A stretch of DNA of 15,022 nt, from positions 1 through 15,022 of the forward strand of contig SSGN01000187.1 in NCBI GenBank assembly GCA_008016945.1, given 5' to 3'. Shown one piece after another: positions 7,438-11,979 of this stretch (within the stretch, counting starts at the first letter, position 1; every line of letters begins with the position of its first letter). Source of the stretch: Flavobacteriales bacterium. GTDB lineage: Bacteria > Bacteroidota > Bacteroidia > Flavobacteriales > PHOS-HE28. Both the position numbers and the translations under genes were made by a program. Under the pieces are notes generated by a model. The model was not told the origin of the DNA. It saw only the letters and a list, made by a program, of their open reading frames with translations, and ran no database searches.

Positions 7438-8911
7438 GTTCGAAGGGGATGAAGATATGAAAGGTGCTGCCGCGGCCCGGTGCGCTTTCCAGGTGAATGC
7501 GCCCACCGTGGCGCTCCACCACGGTACGCACATAGCTCAGACCCAGGCCGAAGCCCTTGGTGTTATGGATGTTGCCCGTGGGCACCCGATAGAGCCGGTC
7601 GAAGATCTTGCGCTGCTCCGAGGCCGAGATGCCGATACCGTTATCCTGTACGCTGATGGTGACCCCCTCATCGTTATTGGCGGTACCGATACGGATCCGC
7701 GGTTCCTGCTCGGTGTACTTCACCGCATTGTCGATCAGGTTGTACAGCAGGTTGGTCAGGTGGATGCGGTCGCCGTTCACGTGATGGATCTCCGCCTTCA
7801 GCGCCAGGTCGATGACCCCGTTCCTGCGCGAGACCTGCATGCTGCTGCTGCGCACCACGTCCTTGATCAACGCATGAAGATCCAGGTCCACGCGCTTGAG
7901 CACCATGTGGCCGCTTTCGAGCACCGCGCTCTGCAACACGTTCTCCACCAACGAACCCAGACGTTTGTTCTCGTCCCGGATCATGCCCACGAAGGTGCGT
8001 ACCTGCTGCTCGGTCTTGGGCATGCTGGGGTCGGCCAATGCCTCGCAAGCCAGACCGATGGTGCTGATCGGGGTCTTCAGCTCGTGGGTCAAGTTGTTCA
8101 CCAGGTCGTTCCGGATGTCGCTGATGCGCTTCTGCCGGTAGATGGTGCGGATGGTGAAGAAGAAGGCCACCACGATGATGGCGATGAATAGCGCACTGGT
8201 GAGGAGCACGGGCAGCATTTCGCGCCAGATCATGCCCTGGTGCCCGGGAACCCGCACATGCAGGTGGTACGCCGGGCCCCCGAGATCGTGTCGGAACAAC
8301 CGCTCCCGGAACACATTGGGGCCTGCACGCAGCTCTTCCGAGGGCAGCCCTTGGCCGAGGTCCACCGCGTGGCCGTCGGCAGTGAACACGCCATAGGCGA
8401 AGTCGCCATGGACCCCCTTGGTCCGCAACTCCTGGCGGAGCAGGGAGTCCAGCAAGGGCACCTCGATACGGTCGCGGATGCCCCGCCCTTGCTCCGAGGC
8501 CAGGATACTGCGCACCATGTCCGCTACGAGCACCTCCTGGTCCTCTTGGTCCAACATGGCGGCATCGTTGGCCGCGGGATCGCTGGGCCAAGGCTCTTCC
8601 TGTGCCTCCGGCGGATCTTGTGGCCCACCCATGCCCGGCATGGCACCGGCCACCGTATCGCCATGGGCCCGCCGCATGGCATCCAGCTTGCGCAGCAACC
8701 GCCTCCCTGCCTTATGGCGATGCAGGTCACGCATCTTCTCCAGCTGTTCCATCCGGTCGCAAACGGCGAACAACGCATGGTCCACGCTGCGTTCGAACTG
8801 GGCCTGCCGCAGGTCCTTGCTGTCGCGCATCCACTTCACCTGAATGGCCATGAGCCCCAACAGGGCCACGTTGATGGCCACCACTAGGATGGTGATGCGA
8901 TGCTTCTCCAC
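7421..8911 (-). CDS. Sensor histidine kinase (RprX-like)
   Basis: A 496-residue membrane kinase partnered with the downstream response regulator. TM1 is at about 7-26. A poorly conserved extracytoplasmic sensor region of about 200 residues includes a Pro/Asp/Glu-rich stretch at 92-125. TM2 is at about 233-254. The HisKA domain has phospho-acceptor H276 in NLTHELKTPIS. The ATPase domain has N-box N395 (NLIDNAVKY), G1 box DNGIGI (423-428) and G2 box GFGLGL (453-458). No HAMP domain is evident between TM2 and HisKA. All catalytic motifs are intact. The start is GTG at 8911; the next in-frame Met (residue 21) would destroy TM1. No Shine-Dalgarno is visible. A weak -7-like box lies 5 bases upstream and phased TTAAC half-sites further up. 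The signal sensed cannot be read from the sequence. Confidence 0.94.
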   Translation of the reverse strand: MEKHRITILVVAINVALLGLMAIQVKWMRDSKDLRQAQFERSVDHALFAVCDRMEQLEKMRDLHRHKAGRRLLRKLDAMRRAHGDTVAGAMPGMGGPQDPPEAQEEPWPSDPAANDAAMLDQEDQEVLVADMVRSILASEQGRGIRDRIEVPLLDSLLRQELRTKGVHGDFAYGVFTADGHAVDLGQGLPSEELRAGPNVFRERLFRHDLGGPAYHLHVRVPGHQGMIWREMLPVLLTSALFIAIIVVAFFFTIRTIYRQKRISDIRNDLVNNLTHELKTPISTIGLACEALADPSMPKTEQQVRTFVGMIRDENKRLGSLVENVLQSAVLESGHMVLKRVDLDLHALIKDVVRSSSMQVSRRNGVIDLALKAEIHHVNGDRIHLTNLLYNLIDNAVKYTEQEPRIRIGTANNDEGVTISVQDNGIGISASEQRKIFDRLYRVPTGNIHNTKGFGLGLSYVRTVVERHGGRIHLESAPGRGSTFHIFIPFEHGRTT

Positions 8912-8916
8912 GCACC

Positions 8917-8924
8917 GAAACTAC
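8917..8924 (-). promoter_or_regulatory. Possible -7 promoter box for the kinase/regulator operon
   Basis: Read leftward the sequence is TAGTTTCG, one mismatch from TAnnTTTG, 5 bases before the GTG start. It would imply a leaderless or very short-leader transcript. Support is the consensus match and its position below three TTAA(C/T) half-sites. Confidence 0.3.
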
Positions 8925-8949
8925 CGCGTGCCGCTGAGAGCCGCCCGGC

Positions 8950-8985
8950 TTAATGTCTTTTAACGTTCGTTCGCGATCCCTTAAC
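8950..8985. promoter_or_regulatory. Three phased TTAA(C/T) half-sites, candidate response-regulator operator
   Basis: TTAAT at 8950-8954, TTAAC at 8960-8964 and TTAAC at 8981-8985 lie on the same strand at 10- and 21-base intervals, so on the same DNA face. OmpR-family regulators commonly bind direct repeats with about one-turn spacing. The sites lie roughly 40-75 bases upstream of the presumed kinase transcription start, suitable for activation, and between the kinase gene and the divergent ALDH gene. Assignment to the neighbouring regulator is inference. Confidence 0.35.
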
Positions 8986-9007
8986 AGCACGGCCCTCGGC
9001 ACCCCTG

Positions 9008-9015
9008 CACCTTTG
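9008..9015 (+). promoter_or_regulatory. Possible -7 promoter box upstream of a structured leader
   Basis: CACCTTTG followed by CATC, the same form as the box upstream of the T9SS gene. It lies 181 bases before the ALDH start and just before a run of hairpins, so it would drive either a long structured leader or a separate small RNA. Confidence 0.35.
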
Positions 9016-9017
9016 CA

Positions 9018-9150
9018 TCGTCGTACGAACGACACACCGGAGCGATCCGGGGTCTGGGTAAGGCAAGCACTTGTATCGGGTTTGGGTTTTGGTTCCCCTA
9101 CAAGGCAACAAGGGGTCGGAGGGCTCGCACGGAAGTGCGGGCCCTTCGAT
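9018..9150 (+). ncRNA. Candidate structured RNA or cis-regulatory leader upstream of the ALDH gene
   Basis: Four hairpins follow one another. 9020-9024/9029-9033 is a 5-bp stem with an ACGA loop. 9037-9041/9046-9050 is 5 bp with the GNRA loop GCGA. 9095-9099/9111-9115 is CCCCT/AGGGG with an 11-base loop. 9121-9130/9135-9144 is a 10-bp stem with one G-U pair and the GNRA loop GGAA. Between them lies a G-rich stretch with runs of three or four G. The last hairpin is followed by TTCGATCTTC, only a weak U-tract. A promoter-like box lies just upstream and a second just before the ALDH start, so this could be a free small RNA or an attenuator. It matches no RNA family I recognise. The region also reads as open frame in phase with the ALDH, but no good start codon is present there. 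Confidence 0.35.
9121..9144 (+). terminator. Strong GC-rich hairpin with GGAA tetraloop
   Basis: GGGCTCGCAC (9121-9130) pairs with GTGCGGGCCC (9135-9144) over ten pairs including one G-U, closed by a GGAA loop. Only a weak T-containing tail (TTCGATCTTC) follows on the plus strand and no T-run on the minus strand, so it is a possible rather than a clear intrinsic terminator. It could end the small RNA or attenuate transcription into the ALDH gene. Confidence 0.35.
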
Positions 9151-9179
9151 CTTCATGCCCGCCCAGGTCCGAACACCGC

Positions 9180-9187
9180 TACCTTTC
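9180..9187 (+). promoter_or_regulatory. Possible -7 promoter box immediately upstream of the ALDH gene
   Basis: TACCTTTC, one mismatch from TAnnTTTG, ending 9 bases before ATG 9197. The same 9-base distance is seen for the SDR gene. It supports ATG 9197 as the start and suggests a nearly leaderless mRNA. Confidence 0.4.
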
Positions 9188-9196
9188 GCCTCCATC

Positions 9197-10639
9197 ATGG
9201 TACAACTCCTCAACCTGATCGATGGTGCGCTGCGCCCAGCGGTGAGCGCTGAATGGCTCGACCTGCAGGCACCCGCCACGGGCCTGACGTACGGTCGCCT
9301 GCCCAACTCCGACGAACGCGACGTACAAGCCGCCACCGAGGCCGCACACCGGGCTTTCCCGGCGTGGAACGCCTTGGGGCGTGAGGGACGCAGCAACGCC
9401 CTGCTCCGGTTGGCCCAGCTGATCGAGGACGATCTGGAGGGGTTCGCCCAGGACGAATCCACGGACAATGGCAAACCCCTGGCCCTGGCCCGCAAGGTGG
9501 ACATCCCCCGGGCCATCGCCAACTTCCGGTTCTTCGCCACGGCCATCCTGCATTTTCCCAGCGAGGCGCACCTCATGGACGATGTGGCGGTGAACTACAC
9601 CGATCGGCAGCCCATCGGGGTGGTGGGTTGCATCAGCCCCTGGAACCTGCCGCTCTATCTGTTCTCGTGGAAGATCGCACCCGCCCTGGCCGCGGGGAAC
9701 TGCGTGGTGGCCAAGCCCAGCGAGGTGACCCCCCTCTCCGCCTACCGGCTCAGCACACTATGCCGAAAGGCGGGCATCCCGGATGGCGTGCTCAACATCG
9801 TGCACGGCACCGGCCCGAAAGTGGGTGCCGCGATCACCGCCCACCCACGGATCCCCGCCATCTCCTTCACCGGAGGCACCCGTACCGGCGCGGAAATCGC
9901 CCGGGTGGCCGCCCCCATGTTCAAGAAGCTGAGCCTGGAACTGGGTGGCAAGAACCCCGTGCTGGTCTTCGCCGACTGCGACTTCGAGGAGATGCTGGAC
10001 ACCACCGTGCGCAGCAGCTTCACCAACCAAGGGCAGATCTGCCTGTGCGGATCGCGCATCCTCATCGAACGGCCATTGTACGCCCGCTTCCGTGATGCTT
10101 TCGTTGCGCGTGTGCAGGCCTTGCGCGTGGGAGACCCGGCCCAAGCCGACAGCGACCTGGGCGCCGTGGTGAGCAAGGACCACATGAACAAGGTGCTGGA
10201 CCACATCGCGCTGGCAAAGGCCGAAGGCGGCACCGTACTCTGCGGTGGGCACCGGGTGGAGCTCCCGGGAGCCTTGAGCGGAGGATGGTACATCGCCCCC
10301 ACGGTGATCGAAGGGTTGGGGCCCGTTTGCCGCACGAACCAGGAGGAGATCTTCGGGCCGGTGGTGACGCTTCAGGCCTTCGATACGGAAGCGGAAGCCT
10401 TGGAACTGGCGAATGCCACGCCCTATGGCCTGGCCAGTGTGATCTGGACCAAGGATGTCCAACGTACGCACCGGGTGGCCCGCGCCTTGCAGGCCGGCAT
10501 CGTGTGGGTGAACTGCTGGATGGTCCGCGACCTGCGCACCCCTTTCGGCGGGGTGAAGAACAGCGGTGTGGGCCGCGAAGGCGGTGTGGATGCGTTACGG
10601 TTCTTCACCGAAACGAAGAACGTGTGCATCAAGCTTTGA
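9197..10639 (+). CDS. Aldehyde dehydrogenase, ALDH8 type; probable 2-aminomuconate-semialdehyde dehydrogenase
   Basis: A 480-residue NAD(P)-dependent aldehyde dehydrogenase of normal family length. Catalytic motifs are complete: PWN with N150, LELGG with general base E248, nucleophile C282 in NQGQICLC, and EEIFGPV (383-389). Similarity to human ALDH8A1, from memory, is high across the whole length, including DIPR...NFRFFA (102-114), PWNLPLYL, VRSSF-NQG-ICLC, the C-terminal WMVRDLRTPFGG and the closing FFTETK. R105 and R444 match the arginines linked to substrate carboxylate binding in ALDH8. These enzymes oxidise 2-aminomuconate 6-semialdehyde in kynurenine degradation; 2-hydroxymuconate semialdehyde is an alternative. 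The frame is open back to a TTG at 9071, but ATG 9197 matches the family N-terminus and lies 9 bases after a -7-like box. Other pathway genes are not adjacent; the SDR at 5592 may be one. Confidence 0.9.
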   Translation: MVQLLNLIDGALRPAVSAEWLDLQAPATGLTYGRLPNSDERDVQAATEAAHRAFPAWNALGREGRSNALLRLAQLIEDDLEGFAQDESTDNGKPLALARKVDIPRAIANFRFFATAILHFPSEAHLMDDVAVNYTDRQPIGVVGCISPWNLPLYLFSWKIAPALAAGNCVVAKPSEVTPLSAYRLSTLCRKAGIPDGVLNIVHGTGPKVGAAITAHPRIPAISFTGGTRTGAEIARVAAPMFKKLSLELGGKNPVLVFADCDFEEMLDTTVRSSFTNQGQICLCGSRILIERPLYARFRDAFVARVQALRVGDPAQADSDLGAVVSKDHMNKVLDHIALAKAEGGTVLCGGHRVELPGALSGGWYIAPTVIEGLGPVCRTNQEEIFGPVVTLQAFDTEAEALELANATPYGLASVIWTKDVQRTHRVARALQAGIVWVNCWMVRDLRTPFGGVKNSGVGREGGVDALRFFTETKNVCIKL

Positions 10640-10784
10640 GCACCGGCCGGTCGTGGCCGCGCTCTTGGGCTTTCATGCCGTTGGTGAAGAACCAGCCGAA
10701 CCGTTGATCGAAGCGATCCTGGAAACGACCCAGACGTCGAAGCAGTCGATGGAAGAAGGTAGCCATGGTATCGTGATGTACCAT
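10629..10784 (-). CDS. Small basic hypothetical protein (51 aa) downstream of the SiaB-like gene
   Basis: A short leftward frame of 51 codons from ATG 10784 to TGA 10629, with a second possible start at 10766. It is rich in Arg, Phe and His (FFHRLLRRLGRFQDRFDQRF, then GWFFTNGMKA). The N-terminal half has an amphipathic-helix pattern. A GGAG sequence lies 6 bases before ATG 10784, one of few Shine-Dalgarno-like sites here. It follows the SiaB-like gene on the same strand after 71 bases, so the two may be cotranscribed, and its last 11 bases overlap the end of the convergent ALDH gene. I do not recognise the family, and the frame may be chance. Confidence 0.4.
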   Translation of the reverse strand: MVHHDTMATFFHRLLRRLGRFQDRFDQRFGWFFTNGMKAQERGHDRPVLKA

Positions 10785-10855
10785 TGCTAACTCCAACGGC
10801 ATGCCGATCCGTACGTGGACCAGCCGGATCCACGAGGAACGGTCGCCAAGGATCG

Positions 10856-11914
10856 TTAAACGTCCACCTCGAGCACAACGAAGGGCTGCCCATGCCGGCC
10901 GTACCGGCTGTACCGAAGTGCACCGATGCTGCGCCGTGCCAGATCGATCAAGCCCAGGTCCAACCCGGTGGCTGCGCCCTCTCGCCCCAATAGAATGTCG
11001 CGGTAACGCCGTTGAAGCGCCGGTGCATCCATTGCTCTCACCAACTCCACGGCCTGCTCCAACCGCGCTGCACTGTCCATCCGAAGTGGTGCGGCGACCG
11101 TGATGGTCGTATGTGCTCCAGGCATGGACACCACCACCATGGGGCCTTCGCCGACCACTTCCATATCGGACAGGACACCCGTCACCAGCAGGAACGCGTG
11201 CTTGGCCCGCTCGGCCCGCGGCCGGTCGTCATTCAGATCCCGCTCGACCATGCGCAGCAACTCCTCCTGCATGGCGGCCGGCAGTGCACCTCGGCAGAGC
11301 AGATCCACCCCACTGGTGGCGATCACCTGATGCTGCGTACCCGCGGGGCCCGCATCGGAGCTAAGCCAACCATGATCACCGCCCACCAAGACCTGTAGTC
11401 CGAACAAAGCCCGTCCATCGCCAATGGGCGTGAACGAATGACGAAGTGGATTCCCCGACCGCCGGGCCATCTCAAGCAGCCCCAGCCCCGCGCCACCGCG
11501 CGTGGTGCGCGCATCGCTTTGCAACCCTTTCAGGAAGGACCGTTTCATCTCCTGATGGTCCATGTCCGATAGCCGCTGGAGCGCTGCGCTCAATCTCCGC
11601 TCGTCCTCCTCCCCCACCGCATTCATCGCCGTGACCTCATGCACGTTCCCCCTGCTGCGCAGCAAGAACAAACTTCGGCCGACGCCGACCTCCGCACCCA
11701 AGGACCGGTGGCGAACGATGTTCTGATAGGCCTCCACCATGATGAAGGCCAGCCTGCCGCGCATGACCCTTGGCGCACCCTCGCCCTCCAGATACTCCTC
11801 CACCAACGCGATCAACCGGGCGGTGTGATCATCGTGAAAGCTACCACTATAAAGAAAGGTGAGCCGGTCGCCAGCAAAGCTCTCGTAGAGGGCAAGGACT
11901 TGGGCTGGATCCAT
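10856..11914 (-). CDS. SiaB-like GHKL protein kinase, internally duplicated with a degenerate second half
   Basis: A 352-residue protein. Residues 1-178 match the SiaB family (DUF6272-like) pattern: LTFLYSGSF (18-26), N-box-like E61/N65 in VEAYQNIVRH, and GGAGLGLLEMARRSG (140-154) then a closing beta strand. Residues about 195-352 repeat the layout with key residues lost: AFLLVTGVLSDMEV has Thr and Ser at the N-box Glu and Asn positions, and GLDLGLIDLARRS replaces the Gly-rich box. SiaB kinases of Pseudomonas phosphorylate the anti-sigma-antagonist-like SiaC and oppose the phosphatase SiaA; no such partners are in the window. Start ATG 11914 is preferred over 11962, because a perfect -7 box lies 19 bases upstream of 11914 but inside the longer frame. 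The gene is divergent from the HD-PPK1 gene. Substrate and role are unknown. Confidence 0.75.
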   Translation of the reverse strand: MDPAQVLALYESFAGDRLTFLYSGSFHDDHTARLIALVEEYLEGEGAPRVMRGRLAFIMVEAYQNIVRHRSLGAEVGVGRSLFLLRSRGNVHEVTAMNAVGEEDERRLSAALQRLSDMDHQEMKRSFLKGLQSDARTTRGGAGLGLLEMARRSGNPLRHSFTPIGDGRALFGLQVLVGGDHGWLSSDAGPAGTQHQVIATSGVDLLCRGALPAAMQEELLRMVERDLNDDRPRAERAKHAFLLVTGVLSDMEVVGEGPMVVVSMPGAHTTITVAAPLRMDSAARLEQAVELVRAMDAPALQRRYRDILLGREGAATGLDLGLIDLARRSIGALRYSRYGRHGQPFVVLEVDV

Positions 11915-11933
11915 CCGGCAGGGTCGGTCACGC

Positions 11934-11941
11934 CAAAGATA
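11934..11941 (-). promoter_or_regulatory. -7 promoter box TATCTTTG for the SiaB-like gene
   Basis: Read leftward it is a perfect match to TAnnTTTG, ending 19 bases before ATG 11914, for a leader of about a dozen bases. No clear -33 motif was found. Confidence 0.55.
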
Positions 11942-11963
11942 GCCGCCCAACAATACCCGCATC

Positions 11964-11971
11964 TAACTTCA
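11964..11971 (+). promoter_or_regulatory. Weak -7-like box for the HD-PPK1 gene
   Basis: TAACTTCA keeps the TA and TT positions of TAnnTTTG but differs at the last two bases. It ends 8 bases before ATG 11980, the same geometry as the SDR and ALDH genes. It lies 22 bases from the divergent SiaB-like box, so the promoters probably interfere or share control. Confidence 0.25.
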
Positions 11972-11979
11972 CCGCCCGC

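Noticed and set aside
7334..8191. Rightward 285-codon frame opposite the kinase and regulator genes
   Set aside because: It is exactly antisense to conserved kinase motifs, has no recognisable domain, and is dominated by His/Val/Asp typical of antisense translation.
9018..9150. Assignment of the hairpin run to a known riboswitch, 4.5S or 6S RNA
   Set aside because: I could not find the conserved bases of those families, so only a generic structured-RNA call is kept.
9071..9196. N-terminal extension of the ALDH from TTG 9071
   Set aside because: ALDH8 similarity begins at ATG 9197, the extension covers the hairpin run, and a -7-like box sits between the two starts.
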